Assembly: GCA_030549905.1 (NCBI GenBank)
Contig: JAUQQK010000004.1
Location: 1 to 64,000, forward strand
Length of the DNA: 64,000 nt
Origin: Aquificota bacterium
GTDB lineage: Bacteria; Aquificota; Aquificia; Aquificales; Aquificaceae
Direction of reading: 5' to 3'
Shown here piece after piece: positions 30,986-41,806 of the stretch; positions within the stretch are counted from its first letter, which is position 1; the number at the start of each line of letters is the position of its first letter. Below the pieces are notes generated by a model. It saw only the letters and a program-made list of their open reading frames with translations, was not told where the DNA came from and did not search any database. A program made the position numbers and the translations under genes.

Positions 30986-31408
30986 ATGAAAAGCATCTTT
31001 TTTGCCCTTCTGGCAAGCATTGTGTGGGGCAGTGCCCCTATTCTCTTCAAGCTGGGTCTGAGGGGTGAAATGCACCCGCTTACGGCCCTTGTTTTTCATA
31101 ATCTTTCCGCCTTTACCTTAGCCCTTCTCTTCGTACTTCTTACAGGGCAGAAGTTTGGCTATCCTATAAAGGAAATAGCTCTTGTGGTGGCTGGGGGTGT
31201 GGCTTCTGGTTTCCTCGGACTTTTTCTCTTCTTTAAGGCGGTTAAGGGAGGAGAAGTCTCTGTAGTATCTCCCATTGCCTCCACTTCGCCCCTCTGGAGC
31301 AGTCTTCTGGCTTTTTTATTACTGGGTGAGCCTTTCAGCTGGCTCAGGTTTGCTGGCATAGTGCTGATAGTATGCGGTATAGCCCTGATAAGCCTGTCGG
31401 TCAAATAA
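30986..31408 (+). CDS. EamA-like small transporter
   Basis: 140 aa four-TM DMT unit, VSVVSPIASTSPLWSSLLAFLLLGEPFSWLRFAGIVLI. Confidence 0.75.
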   Translation: MKSIFFALLASIVWGSAPILFKLGLRGEMHPLTALVFHNLSAFTLALLFVLLTGQKFGYPIKEIALVVAGGVASGFLGLFLFFKAVKGGEVSVVSPIASTSPLWSSLLAFLLLGEPFSWLRFAGIVLIVCGIALISLSVK

Positions 31409-32742
31409 TGAAACTCATACTTCTTTCCCTTCTTACAGGAGCTTTACTCTATCTGGCCTTTTCAAAGTATGAGCTTTGGCTTTTTGCCTTCCCTGCCCTG
31501 TATATGCTTTTAAGGAATACAAACTCACACTTCTGGCTCTTATCTGGCTTTTTCTTCTTTTTCCTGTCTCTGAGGTGTGCAAACATAGCCAGCATTGACT
31601 ATGGAGGTGTGCCGCCTCTCCTTTCCTACTCCATCTTTACCCTCTTCGTCCTTTTCCTTGCCCTTTATCAGTTCTTACTGCCAGCCTGGATAAACCGGAA
31701 GCTTTTTAAAGGCTCTCCTTATGCGGCGGTCCTTCTCTACGTGCTCTTTGAGCTTCTCAGGTCTTATGTGCCATATGGTGGCTTTCCCTGGCTTATTTTG
31801 GGCTCGCTTCTTGTTTATGTGCCACTGCTCAAACACAGCCTCCTATATGCAAATGTGTATGTGCAGAGCCTTCTGCTTCTATCGGCGGTGGCTTTCATAA
31901 TTACAAGAAAAAGGCTTCAGCTACTTGTCCTTTTCTTTCTGTGGACCTTCCTCAGCCTTTTAGCGGTTTATGAAAAGAGGGAGGCTCTGAAGCATGCACA
32001 GAGGATAAAGGTGGCGCTGGTTCAGACGGCGGTGGAGCAGGCGGACAAACTTGACAGGGAACGGTTTAAAAAACACACGGAAGAGGTGCTAAGGCTTGTG
32101 GAGAAGGCGGTGGAAGGCAGACCCCATCTTGTTCTTCTGCCAGAGTCCGCCTTTGCCTTCTTCTATTCGGAGGAGGAAGATGAGGGCAACTACAGGCTAA
32201 AAAGCCTCAGCTTTTCCGTGCCTATCCTGGTGGGCTTAATAGACATAAGGGAAGGCTTAAAGCCTTACAACTCTGCATACCTTCTTAAGGATGGGTATGC
32301 GGCGGACTACTACGATAAGGTTAGGCTTCTTCCGGTGGGCGAGTATATGCCCTATCCCTTCGGCTTTTTAAAGGATATATTTTCCGCCATAAGTGGTATG
32401 GACTATGTGCCGGGCGACAGGATAAAGCCTTTGAGGTATGGGTATGTAAGGGTGGCAACACCCATATGCTTTGAAGTGGCTTATTATGACATGGTGAGAA
32501 GGCTCTCACGTGAGGCAAATCTAATAGTAGTGCTTACCAACGATGGGTGGTTCAAAGACTCTGATTGCACGCATCAGCATTTTCTATGGGCAAGGGTCAG
32601 GGCTTTGGAAAACGGCAAGTATGTGCTTTGGCTTAACAACACGGGGGATACGGGGGTGGTGGATATGGACGGTAATGTGCTGGCAAGCCTGCCCTACATG
32701 AAAAGGGCTGTGCTTTTTATGGAGGTGCCCCTCCTTGAGTAG
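31408..32742 (+). CDS. lnt: Apolipoprotein N-acyltransferase
   Basis: Multi-TM N-terminus, nitrilase-like LVLLPESAFAFF, YDKVRLLPVGEYMP, ATPICFEVAYYD, TNDGWF. Confidence 0.9.
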   Translation: MKLILLSLLTGALLYLAFSKYELWLFAFPALYMLLRNTNSHFWLLSGFFFFFLSLRCANIASIDYGGVPPLLSYSIFTLFVLFLALYQFLLPAWINRKLFKGSPYAAVLLYVLFELLRSYVPYGGFPWLILGSLLVYVPLLKHSLLYANVYVQSLLLLSAVAFIITRKRLQLLVLFFLWTFLSLLAVYEKREALKHAQRIKVALVQTAVEQADKLDRERFKKHTEEVLRLVEKAVEGRPHLVLLPESAFAFFYSEEEDEGNYRLKSLSFSVPILVGLIDIREGLKPYNSAYLLKDGYAADYYDKVRLLPVGEYMPYPFGFLKDIFSAISGMDYVPGDRIKPLRYGYVRVATPICFEVAYYDMVRRLSREANLIVVLTNDGWFKDSDCTHQHFLWARVRALENGKYVLWLNNTGDTGVVDMDGNVLASLPYMKRAVLFMEVPLLE

Positions 32743-33250
32743 GCTTCCTAACCTTATATCCTTCCTGAGACTTCTTTTAAGCCCTCTTCTTTTCTACGTG
32801 CCCCAGCAATATGTCCTGCCCCTTTTTATCCTCCTTGCCCTTTCTGATGCCCTTGATGGATTTATTGCAAGGCTCTTAAAGGCTAAGACGGAGCTTGGTA
32901 AGGTGCTTGACCCCCTTGCGGACAAGGTTCTTATGTTCTGCGTCCTTTTGCTCTGCACCTTCAAGCTTGGAAGGCTTCCTCCATACCTTTTCTATATATT
33001 GCTTCTGAGAGACCTTTTCCTCATACTGGGCGGTCTTTTGCTTCTTATAAAGACAGGTGGCGTAATTCAAGCCAAACTTGCTGGAAAGCTTACCACTCTT
33101 AGCCTTTCCCTTCTTATCTTTTCCTGCATGCTGGGTAAAAGTATGGGTATTATGCTGGTGGTGGTTCTAACTCTTATATTCCTCTCTTGGTTTGACTATG
33201 CCCTTGAAGGCTATAAAAGGCTCAAAAGTCAAACTTCTTACGAACTCTAA
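32735..33250 (+). CDS. CDP-alcohol phosphatidyltransferase (PgsA-like)
   Basis: LSDALDGFIARLLKAKTELGKVLDPLADKVL matches D-x2-DG-x2-AR-x8-G-x3-D-x3-D. Confidence 0.85.
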   Translation: MSRLPNLISFLRLLLSPLLFYVPQQYVLPLFILLALSDALDGFIARLLKAKTELGKVLDPLADKVLMFCVLLLCTFKLGRLPPYLFYILLLRDLFLILGGLLLLIKTGGVIQAKLAGKLTTLSLSLLIFSCMLGKSMGIMLVVVLTLIFLSWFDYALEGYKRLKSQTSYEL

Positions 33251-36200
33251 GCCGAACCTCCTGCGTTCTATCCGAATAGACCCTACCACCCAAAGAAGTG
33301 TTTGGAGTTAGCCTGAGGTCGCCTCCCGTATAGGTTTCCTTTGGGTCCTTTGAAGTGCTTTGCTTATACTCTACGGAGACCCTTTCCGTTATATCCTTTG
33401 ACACGCTCGCATTTATTCCCACGTCTCCTGTAGGTGATACGTATGGGCTTACCTGAAGTTTAATGTCTACACCCGTGAGCCTCTGTATGCCTTTTGTTAT
33501 AAAGCCCGCTTCTGGTATCTGGCTTGCTATGGCACCGCCCAGTGATAGAAAGCCAGCCTCCTCTTTCCCACCTGCTATTAGGGCAGTTAGCACCTCTCTC
33601 ATGTCTCTTGGTGGTTCTGACCTTATTACCGCCTTTGGATACTGAGGGTTGCCCTTTATATCTATGAGAATATTGTAATCGGGCAGGGATGTGGCTAAGG
33701 TTAAATCCACATTTTTCTCCTTATCTGTAAAAAGGGCGAAACCTCTTCTCAGGTAGAATTCTCTGTCAAAGTATTTTAGCCTGCCTCCTTTTAGCTCCGC
33801 CTTTAGGGTGTATTTTGGCTCATAAAGGTTGCCCTCAAGGAGGGCAGACAGGTCTGAATAGACATAGCCCTCTGGAAGGTTTATCCTTAGAGGCTCAAAG
33901 GACTGTATGCCTACATGCAGGTTTATCCTTCTGTAATCCTCGAGAGGTGCCGTCTTTGAGCGGGGTAGAGAAAGGAGGTTTATGGTGCCTGAAGTTTCCA
34001 CGCGACCCTTTATATCCAAACTCTTAAAATCTGAGGATATGTATGCATTGCCTCCTGCGAGCAGGCTTGCACTTATACCCTCTCCCCTGTATAGTATAGG
34101 CAGGTTTTTAAAGCTTACATCTACCGAGGCACTTTTGCCCCTTCCGCTAAAAGACGCACTCAGGCTGGCAATCTCATTACCCCTGAGGTTAAGGTATCCC
34201 TTCAACCTGTCTTCCGACAGGGAAAGCTCAAACCCGCCCCTCATGGGAAGAGCCAGATACCTTGACCTGACCCACAGGTCATCAGAGCCTATCCAGAATT
34301 CTAAGCTTTTACTGTAAAGCAGGCGGTATTTTAACCTGCCCTCCGCGGAGGCAAGTATCCTGCTTTTTACAAGGGAAAGGAGTTTTGACAGGGTGGCAGA
34401 ACCCTCCGCCCTTATAAGGAAACCTTCCCTGTATGAAAGCTCCACCTTACCTTCCACCGCACCTTCAAGAAAGCCCCGAAGGCTTACTTCTTTATCTCTG
34501 TATGAACCCCTTTCAAAGTTTATGCTTGTTATGGGAGATTTGCCCATACTCAGCTTGATGGGAAGGACCTCCAAGAAGCCCTTCTGCCTGCTGCCATAAG
34601 CTCTTATACCTCCTACGGATAGCTCAAAAAGACCCCTTTTCAAACTAAAGCCTTCCACACGAGCGGATAAAGAACTTTCCCTAAGAGATAGCTCAGCATC
34701 TACGGGAAACTCAAGACCTTTGTATAGACCCCTTCCCAAAATACTTGCGGACAAGGAATCCCCCACACCGCCAAGGTGGTATTTGGCTGTAAGCAAAAGA
34801 CCGGAGAGGTTTTCACTTATCCGTCCTTCTACCTTATACCTCTTTGCCAAAAGGTTGTAGAAGCCCTCTCCTGTGAGCCTGTCCTGAAGATTAAAAGCCA
34901 CCGCTACGGTCTTGTCCTCCAGCCTTCCATTAAAGCTACCCTTTTCATAATTCAGTCCAAAGGCTTTCAGACCCTCTACCCTTCCCTCAAAACTTCCACC
35001 AAGATGACCCATTTCATGGTTCAAATTAAAGTGGGAGCTAAGGCTAAGGATAATATCCTTTGAAGAAATCATGCCTTCAAGAAAGCCCGTGAGGCTAACC
35101 CTTTCCTCCTTTGCGGAAACCTCCACCTTACCCCTTAACCCGCTTACCTGATAGTTCCCATATCTTGTGGCAAAGCCTTCAAAAAGCACATTTCCCATAA
35201 AACTTCTATCCCTTATACTACCACCACCCCCCAGGGAATAACCCTCTCCATGCAGGTCAATCTTATAATCTTCACCTTCCACAGTGAGCCTGTAATCCGC
35301 AGGACCAAGCCTGAAGGTATCGTATGTGATATTTAAAAGCCTTCCTTCGCCCTGCGTGTAGAGCTTTCCTTCTTTGAGGAAAAGGCTTCCCATATAGGAC
35401 AGCCTGGTGCTTAGCTTATCTGACCTTAGCTCATAGCCTACCAGCTGTAAGGTGCCAGAAAAGTCCCTCCGCAGGAAGCTCCCCTTCAGGCTTAAAAGGA
35501 AGGGCTCCGCTACAGACAGGTCAAGCTTACCCTTTAATTCCCTCTTGTAATCAAGCTCCAGTTTAAGGCTTGCTTGCCTTAGCCTCTTGTCTTCAAAGAC
35601 CACTTCTGGCGTATATGCTTCTAAATCTAAAAGCCCCTTTTCTAAATTAACCTTTAACCTGCCGCTGAGGAGGGCAAAGAGGTGTTTATCCACCCTTAAA
35701 AGCCCACCGTCAAGAGGTAGCTGGCTAAAATCCATAAGGAGTTCCTTTTTACTCAGCCAATAAATAAGCTTTGCTCTGGTCTTTCCTGAGCCTATATCCA
35801 CTTTGACTTGGCTCCCTGACCTCCAGACCCAGACATACTCACCCTCCGCCGTCAGTTCCCTGAAGGTTTTTCTTCCCTTTATTTCAAGCTCAGGGCTGTA
35901 AGCTCTAAATTTAGCCCTTATTTTTGTGTATGTAATGTTTCCCTCCGCAGAAGCTTTTATTCTGCCCAGCCTGTAGGCTTTTCCTTCCACATCTTCCACA
36001 TAGCCCTCTGCCCTGTAGCTTCCTGACCTTCCTTCCCACACCCCATTAAGCTCAAAGTTATAAAGACTACTTTCTACCTGTGCCTTTTTTACAAACAGCT
36101 TCCCGCCTTCCAGCTCAGCTTCCTCTATACTTACGTTTAATGCATGCTCCCACAGCTCTTGTTGGTAATAGACCTTTGCCAATCCCTTTGGTATGAGCCT

Positions 36201-36617
36201 TCCCTTTGATAGCTCTGTGGAGGGAATAAAGAGGGTGAGGCTTTCCCTGTAAGGAAGATAGTTGGTGGATATGTAAGCTCCTCCAAGCTTTATATTTGCC
36301 CTTTGAAGCATATGAAGGAGTGGGCTAAAGTCGTAATCAAAGGGTTTATCGGTGGGTGGCTTGCTGGAAACTTCAAGCAGGCTAAACTCCTCTGCCTCCA
36401 CCTGCCACGGCATCAGGCGGGCATTTTTTATATAAACATGGAGCGTTAAGTCCCTTAAGGGCAGGAACAGAAGGAAGCTTTTGAAGGCTATGCCCTCACC
36501 GAAGCTTATCCTCAAGCCCTCCAGCTCCACCTCAATCCTTTTAACCATCAGGTAGGGCTTTACCAGAATAAAGTAAAGGGCTAAAAGAAGCAGTATCACA
36601 TATCCCAGTACGCGCAT
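33222..36617 (-). CDS. TamB/AsmA-like large envelope beta-helix protein
   Basis: 1131 aa with N-terminal anchor, repetitive beta-rich body and TamB-like C-terminus (GDVGINASVSKDITERVSVEYKQS...LRVRKKFDF). Confidence 0.75.
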   Translation of the reverse strand: MRVLGYVILLLLALYFILVKPYLMVKRIEVELEGLRISFGEGIAFKSFLLFLPLRDLTLHVYIKNARLMPWQVEAEEFSLLEVSSKPPTDKPFDYDFSPLLHMLQRANIKLGGAYISTNYLPYRESLTLFIPSTELSKGRLIPKGLAKVYYQQELWEHALNVSIEEAELEGGKLFVKKAQVESSLYNFELNGVWEGRSGSYRAEGYVEDVEGKAYRLGRIKASAEGNITYTKIRAKFRAYSPELEIKGRKTFRELTAEGEYVWVWRSGSQVKVDIGSGKTRAKLIYWLSKKELLMDFSQLPLDGGLLRVDKHLFALLSGRLKVNLEKGLLDLEAYTPEVVFEDKRLRQASLKLELDYKRELKGKLDLSVAEPFLLSLKGSFLRRDFSGTLQLVGYELRSDKLSTRLSYMGSLFLKEGKLYTQGEGRLLNITYDTFRLGPADYRLTVEGEDYKIDLHGEGYSLGGGGSIRDRSFMGNVLFEGFATRYGNYQVSGLRGKVEVSAKEERVSLTGFLEGMISSKDIILSLSSHFNLNHEMGHLGGSFEGRVEGLKAFGLNYEKGSFNGRLEDKTVAVAFNLQDRLTGEGFYNLLAKRYKVEGRISENLSGLLLTAKYHLGGVGDSLSASILGRGLYKGLEFPVDAELSLRESSLSARVEGFSLKRGLFELSVGGIRAYGSRQKGFLEVLPIKLSMGKSPITSINFERGSYRDKEVSLRGFLEGAVEGKVELSYREGFLIRAEGSATLSKLLSLVKSRILASAEGRLKYRLLYSKSLEFWIGSDDLWVRSRYLALPMRGGFELSLSEDRLKGYLNLRGNEIASLSASFSGRGKSASVDVSFKNLPILYRGEGISASLLAGGNAYISSDFKSLDIKGRVETSGTINLLSLPRSKTAPLEDYRRINLHVGIQSFEPLRINLPEGYVYSDLSALLEGNLYEPKYTLKAELKGGRLKYFDREFYLRRGFALFTDKEKNVDLTLATSLPDYNILIDIKGNPQYPKAVIRSEPPRDMREVLTALIAGGKEEAGFLSLGGAIASQIPEAGFITKGIQRLTGVDIKLQVSPYVSPTGDVGINASVSKDITERVSVEYKQSTSKDPKETYTGGDLRLTPNTSLGGRVYSDRTQEVRLRVRKKFDF

Positions 36618-36637
36618 CTTCGGGTTATTATATTACT

Positions 36638-37222
36638 ATGGATAGCCTTCTTCTTATACTCTTTTCCTACCTTTATGGCTCTGTTCTCTTTGGTGAGCAT
36701 ATAGCAAGGTGGAAGGGTATAGACATAAGGTCTGTGGGAAGTGGAAATGTGGGTGCCACCAACGTGGGCAGGGTTCTTGGCAAAAAGTATGCCCTTCTTG
36801 TCTTTCTTTTGGACCTTTCGAAGGGCTTTCTTCCCTTTCTTCTTTCAAGGCTATACTTCGGTCTTGATTCCTGGACAAGCTTTTCTGTAGGTCTTGCAAG
36901 CCTTTTAGGTCATATGTATCCTGTGTTTCACGGCTTTAGGGGCGGTAAAGGTGTGGCAACCGCCTTCGGTGTGCTTCTGGCTCTTTCACCCCTTACAGCC
37001 CTCTTAGCCATACTTTTCTGGGCTATGGTCTTCTGGTGGAAGGGCATAGTTTCGCTTGCGTCTCTTAGCTCCTCCTACTTTGCCCTTCTTATACTTTTGC
37101 TTTCTGGCTATCCTTTTAAGCTACTTCTTATGGCTTTGATAATGAGCCTTCTTATAACATACAGGCACAGGGATAACATAGTAAGGCTTCTGGAGGGCAG
37201 CGAGCTTGGCTTCAAAAGATGA
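36638..37222 (+). CDS. plsY: Glycerol-3-phosphate acyltransferase PlsY
   Basis: YLYGSVLFGEHIARWKGIDIRSVGSGNVGATNVGRVLG, GHMYPVFHGFRGGKGVAT. Confidence 0.95.
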   Translation: MDSLLLILFSYLYGSVLFGEHIARWKGIDIRSVGSGNVGATNVGRVLGKKYALLVFLLDLSKGFLPFLLSRLYFGLDSWTSFSVGLASLLGHMYPVFHGFRGGKGVATAFGVLLALSPLTALLAILFWAMVFWWKGIVSLASLSSSYFALLILLLSGYPFKLLLMALIMSLLITYRHRDNIVRLLEGSELGFKR

Positions 37223-38637
37223 AGTTTGTCCTTGCCTTTAATCTCCTGCTTTTAATTTTCAGAGTACTTTACGTGCTTTTTTATCCCCTTGACCTAACAC
37301 CCGAAGAAGCTCAGTATTGGGACTGGTCAAGGCATCTGGATTTGAGCTACTACTCCAAGCCTCCTATGGTTGCCTATCTTAACTTCCTCACCAGAAGCCT
37401 TTTTGGCAACACGGAGCTGGCGGTTCGTATAACGCCCATCATACTTTCCTTTTTGCTTTCTATAGCCACATACCTTTTTGTGAGGAGGCTCTTTGGAGAA
37501 AAACCAGCCCTTATAGCCTCCACCCTTCCACAGCTGACGGTGGGCTTTTCAATAAACTCGCTGCTCATGACCACAGATGCCCCCTTTATCTTCTTCTGGA
37601 GCCTCAGCCTCATGGCTCTCTTTTACGCCTTTGAGAAAAACCAGACGGGCTGGTGGCTTCTTTCTGGCACCATGGCAGGTCTTGCCTTTTTGAGCAAGTA
37701 TCCTGCCCTTTTCTTACTTCCCTCCGCGCTTCTTTACGGGCTTTTTTACCATAGGAATGTCTTAAGGAGCCTAAAGCCTTATATGAGCCTTCTCCCTGCC
37801 TTTCTTCTTAGCCTTCCCGTACTTTACTGGAACATAAAGCATGACTTTGTTTCCTTCAGGCATGTTTCCAGCCTTGCCACCAGGTCCGCCCAGCTCATAA
37901 ACCTTGAGACCTTTCTTGAATTCTTAGGCGGTCAGGTCCTTCTGCTTTCTCTTCTTCCCTTCCTTTTACTGCCTTACGCATGGCTGAAGTCTCTAAAGGA
38001 TAAGGAAACCGCCTTCTTTACCCTCTTTTCCCTGCCACCTCTTCTCTTTTTTGTCTTTCTTTCCCTGTTCAAGAGAGCGGAGGCTAACTGGTCGGGCTTT
38101 TCTTATGCAGGAGCAATGATGCTTTTGAGCCTTTATCTTTCAAGAAGCATACTTCTCATACCCGCATACCTCGTAAGCCTTTTCCTCTTTATCCTTTTAC
38201 ATTTTACTCCACTCATAGATAAGCTGAAACTTACGAAGCTACTTCCACCCGAAAGGGACCCCACAAAGCTGGGCATAGGCTGGTCTGAGCTTGGCAGGGT
38301 GGTGAGCAGTATGAGAACTGGTGAAGAAAAGCTTATAAGCCCTCACTACCAGATAAGTGCGGAGCTTGCCTTTTACGTAAGCGGAAATCCACGCACCTAT
38401 TGTATAAACCTTGGAAGGCGTATGAACCAGTATGACCTCTGGGACAAGGACTATGAGGGTGATGCCATATTTGTGGATTATGTACCCATAAACCAGAGGG
38501 TGCTTGAAAAAAGCGATGGTATAATATCAGGTGTAGAGCTTCCCATATACTGGCGGGGGCGTGTGGTAGAAAGGTTTTACATATACAAGCTAAAAAACCT
38601 AAAAAAAGTGGAGGAAGACATGCCAGGGAGTTATTAG
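37219..38637 (+). CDS. GT39/ArnT-like membrane glycosyltransferase
   Basis: LTPEEAQYWDWSRHLDLSYYSKPPMVAYL, multi-TM. Confidence 0.8.
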   Translation: MKFVLAFNLLLLIFRVLYVLFYPLDLTPEEAQYWDWSRHLDLSYYSKPPMVAYLNFLTRSLFGNTELAVRITPIILSFLLSIATYLFVRRLFGEKPALIASTLPQLTVGFSINSLLMTTDAPFIFFWSLSLMALFYAFEKNQTGWWLLSGTMAGLAFLSKYPALFLLPSALLYGLFYHRNVLRSLKPYMSLLPAFLLSLPVLYWNIKHDFVSFRHVSSLATRSAQLINLETFLEFLGGQVLLLSLLPFLLLPYAWLKSLKDKETAFFTLFSLPPLLFFVFLSLFKRAEANWSGFSYAGAMMLLSLYLSRSILLIPAYLVSLFLFILLHFTPLIDKLKLTKLLPPERDPTKLGIGWSELGRVVSSMRTGEEKLISPHYQISAELAFYVSGNPRTYCINLGRRMNQYDLWDKDYEGDAIFVDYVPINQRVLEKSDGIISGVELPIYWRGRVVERFYIYKLKNLKKVEEDMPGSY

Positions 38638-38641
38638 GTTT

Positions 38642-39433
38642 TTGCTTAGTCTTTATGTGTTTGGTTTTATCCTTTACCACTCCTTGCCTGTCATGTATGT
38701 AAGTTATGTTAGCTACACACCGCCCAAGCCCTCACCCCAGCCCTTCATAAGGGAGTGTGCCTATGCGTTGAACGTGCCTACTGTTTATAACAGCCCTCTT
38801 GGAAACCCCTTAAAGCTAAAAAGACTACTGGAAGGCTCAGGTAAAGAGCTATACTATACAGACAGACCCACCCTTGGCTATAAAGAGCTGCCCCTTTGGC
38901 TCTGGCTCTCTTACATGCTCTTTGAGTATGTGCCAAAAAGCCTGCTTTTCAAAGAGCCTTCCGACCCTTACGGACTTTTAAATATAAAGACCTGCCTTCC
39001 CCTGGCGAGCAATATGCCCATAGTTATGTCCTTTTGGAACCTTGACATACCAGGCTACTCCTTCATCTTAGGAAACAGGATAAATCTATACTACGCAGAC
39101 CAGTGCTCCGAGCCTGAGGTGGAAAAGCTGATACCTCTTACGGAGAGGGAAAGATTGAGGGTTTATGTCTATTCCGAAAAGGGTTTTTACTTTCCCGGAG
39201 ACAGCTTTTCTGTTCCTGCCACCCTCTCGGTGGATTTTTTCAAGGAGCGTGCGATTGTCTTCCTCTTAAAGGATGGGAAGACATACAGGGTCTTTGACCA
39301 CAGGTCCATAAGACAGCTTATTGACGAAAAGGGTAGCTACAGGCTTGTGGCTTACACTTACAGGTACAGGCTCTGGAGGTTTTATTTTGGTACGCGTTTC
39401 TTTTTCTGCACGCCAGACTTTTATGCTATGTAA
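38642..39433 (+). CDS. Hypothetical protein following the GT39 gene (TTG start)
   Basis: 263 aa ORF in the same orientation, N-terminal hydrophobic segment; no recognised domain. Confidence 0.5.
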   Translation: MLSLYVFGFILYHSLPVMYVSYVSYTPPKPSPQPFIRECAYALNVPTVYNSPLGNPLKLKRLLEGSGKELYYTDRPTLGYKELPLWLWLSYMLFEYVPKSLLFKEPSDPYGLLNIKTCLPLASNMPIVMSFWNLDIPGYSFILGNRINLYYADQCSEPEVEKLIPLTERERLRVYVYSEKGFYFPGDSFSVPATLSVDFFKERAIVFLLKDGKTYRVFDHRSIRQLIDEKGSYRLVAYTYRYRLWRFYFGTRFFFCTPDFYAM

Positions 39434-41796
39434 GAGAGGTCCATTCTGTCTCCATACCTGTATAGCAGCACCTCCTTTAGCTCTTTGTGTCTTTCAAGCC
39501 TTGGGTCTGCCTCCACGAGGCTTTTGGCGTCCTCCTTAGCCTTTTCCAGTAAAAGCCTGTCCTGAGCCCTTGCCAGATTGGCAACCCACCAGCCAAAGTA
39601 TCCCGACTGAGACTCACCTAAAAGCTCGCCGGGACCCCTAAGCTTTAAGTCCTCCTCCGCTATCTCAAAGCCGTTGCTGGACCTTACTAAAACCCTAAGC
39701 CTCCTTATAGCTTCTGAATCTGTCCTTTTTAATTCATCGGGCACCACCAAAAAGCAGTAGCTCTGAAGGTGGGACCTTCCCACCCTGCCCCTCAGCTGGT
39801 GCAGTTGAGAAAGTCCAAAGCGGTGTGCAGATTCTATGACCATGAGGGTTGCCTCCGGCACATCCACACCCACCTCCACCACCGTAGTGGAAACAAGCAC
39901 ATGCCCCTCCTTTTTGAACTCCTCCATTACCCGCCTCTTTTCTTCATCTTTTAGCCTGCCATGTAGAAGCAGCACCTTCCTGCCCGGCAGTAAAGCCTTC
40001 CAGCGTTCATATTCCTGAAGGGCGGACTTGAGCTGTAGTTTTTCTGACTCCTCAATGAGCGGGTATATTACATAAACCTTGTTGCCCTTTGACAGCTCCT
40101 CGTGGACAGCATTCAGCACCTTTTCAAACTCAGACTCAAACACAAGCCTTGTTAAAACGGGCTTTCTTCCCTTCGGCATCTGGTCTATTACAGAAAGGTC
40201 AAGGTCTCCGTAAAGGGACAGGGCTAAGGTTCTTGGTATGGGCGTGGCGCTCATAACCAGACAGTGAGGATAAAAACCCTTACCTTTTTCAAGTAGGAGC
40301 TTCCTCTGAAGCACGCCGAACCTGTGCTGTTCATCTACCACGACAAAAGCAAGGTTTTTAAACTCCACACCCTCCTGTATGAGGGCATGCGTGCCCACAA
40401 GCACGTGAATATTTCCATGCCTCGTATGGTATAGGAGGTTGTGCCTCAAAGAGCCTTTCACAAAGCCTGTAAGAAGACCAACCTTTATACCCAAAGGCTC
40501 AAGGAACCTTTTGAAGTTCTCGTAGTGCTGTCCTGCCAGTATCTCTGTAGGCACCATTATGGCGCTTTGATATCCCTCCTTTGCAAAGGCGTAGGCGAGA
40601 GCCATAGCCACCACCGTCTTGCCTGAGCCTACATCTCCTTGCAGCAGCCTGTTCATAGGTCTTGCCCTCTTTATGTCCTCAAGCATTTCATAGAGGGCTC
40701 TTTTCTGAGCCTCTGTAAGTTCAAAGGGCAGGCTCTTTACAAACTCCTGTATGCTTTTTTCAGGCTCTTTCAGGGCTACCGCAGGCTGTGAAGAAACCTG
40801 AGCCTTTATCAGATGAAGTGCAAGCTGGAAGATGAAAAGCTCCTCGTAGGCAAGCCGTCTCTGAAAGGGTGTAGAAAAGCTGTTTAGCTCTTCCTCCGAA
40901 AAACCTACGGGCTTGTGTAAAAGGTAAAGGCTTTCGCCAATCTTAGGAAAGCCATATTTTGAGAGAAGGTCCTCTGGCATGTATTCGGGCATATATTTCG
41001 CAGTTTCCGCCAGTTTTTGAAGGGTTTTTCTTATCCTCTCATGCCTGCTCTTTGCGGATATGTTTTTGAGCTCTCCGCCAACCCTTATGTAGTAATAAGG
41101 TATTATAGCATCCTCCGCATTTCCTTCCTTTATGTCAGGATGCACCATATACTTCATGCCGTTGAACTCTTTGAGCTTTCCGTAAACGACAAGCTCCTGT
41201 CCTTTTCTGAACCTGTTTAAAACCCTTGGCTCTTTATACCTGAACATGAGCCAGAGCTTTCCCGTTGGGTCTTCGCATTCCACCTGAGCGGGGTATTTAT
41301 CCTGAGGGTCAAATCGTGTGCCTGCCACCTTTACCTTCAGGGCAGTCTTCTGTCCGGGCTTTGTGGTCCTTATGGAGGTGGAGAGCCTCCTGTCTTCATA
41401 CCTGAGGGGTGCAAACCAGAGGGCGGCATAAAGGTCCTTTATGCCCAAGGCTTTTAGTGTCTTTTTTCCCTTTTCGTCAAGTATTTTAAGCTCCTGAACA
41501 GGCTTAAAAAAAGTTTTTATGGGCTTCTTTTCTATGTTAGAAAAGTCTATTTCAACCTTTTGCTGTGGTATTTTTAACCTTTCCTGTATGGTCTTGAGTA
41601 TTGCCTTCTGCTTTTCAAAGGGCAGGCGGTCAAACTCCTTCAGAAGTTCAAGGTAGCTTCTTTCAATCTCTTCTTTAAGCAGGTTAAAGAGGTATATACC
41701 AGCACCTATGCTCCTTTTAAGTTTAAGATAATCATTCTTTGAAAGCTCCTCTATAAACTCTTTTGCTCTGAGGAGCCTGTCTGTCCCAGATGCCAT
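39421..41796 (-). CDS. recG: ATP-dependent DNA helicase RecG
   Basis: LLQGDVGSGKTVVA, VVDEQHRFGVLQR, VMSATPIPRTLALSLYGDLDLSVID, QLRGRVGRSHLQSYC; likely start MASGTDRLL at 41796. Confidence 0.95.
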   Translation of the reverse strand: MASGTDRLLRAKEFIEELSKNDYLKLKRSIGAGIYLFNLLKEEIERSYLELLKEFDRLPFEKQKAILKTIQERLKIPQQKVEIDFSNIEKKPIKTFFKPVQELKILDEKGKKTLKALGIKDLYAALWFAPLRYEDRRLSTSIRTTKPGQKTALKVKVAGTRFDPQDKYPAQVECEDPTGKLWLMFRYKEPRVLNRFRKGQELVVYGKLKEFNGMKYMVHPDIKEGNAEDAIIPYYYIRVGGELKNISAKSRHERIRKTLQKLAETAKYMPEYMPEDLLSKYGFPKIGESLYLLHKPVGFSEEELNSFSTPFQRRLAYEELFIFQLALHLIKAQVSSQPAVALKEPEKSIQEFVKSLPFELTEAQKRALYEMLEDIKRARPMNRLLQGDVGSGKTVVAMALAYAFAKEGYQSAIMVPTEILAGQHYENFKRFLEPLGIKVGLLTGFVKGSLRHNLLYHTRHGNIHVLVGTHALIQEGVEFKNLAFVVVDEQHRFGVLQRKLLLEKGKGFYPHCLVMSATPIPRTLALSLYGDLDLSVIDQMPKGRKPVLTRLVFESEFEKVLNAVHEELSKGNKVYVIYPLIEESEKLQLKSALQEYERWKALLPGRKVLLLHGRLKDEEKRRVMEEFKKEGHVLVSTTVVEVGVDVPEATLMVIESAHRFGLSQLHQLRGRVGRSHLQSYCFLVVPDELKRTDSEAIRRLRVLVRSSNGFEIAEEDLKLRGPGELLGESQSGYFGWWVANLARAQDRLLLEKAKEDAKSLVEADPRLERHKELKEVLLYRYGDRMDLSYIA

Positions 41797-41806
41797 GATA
41801 GTAATT

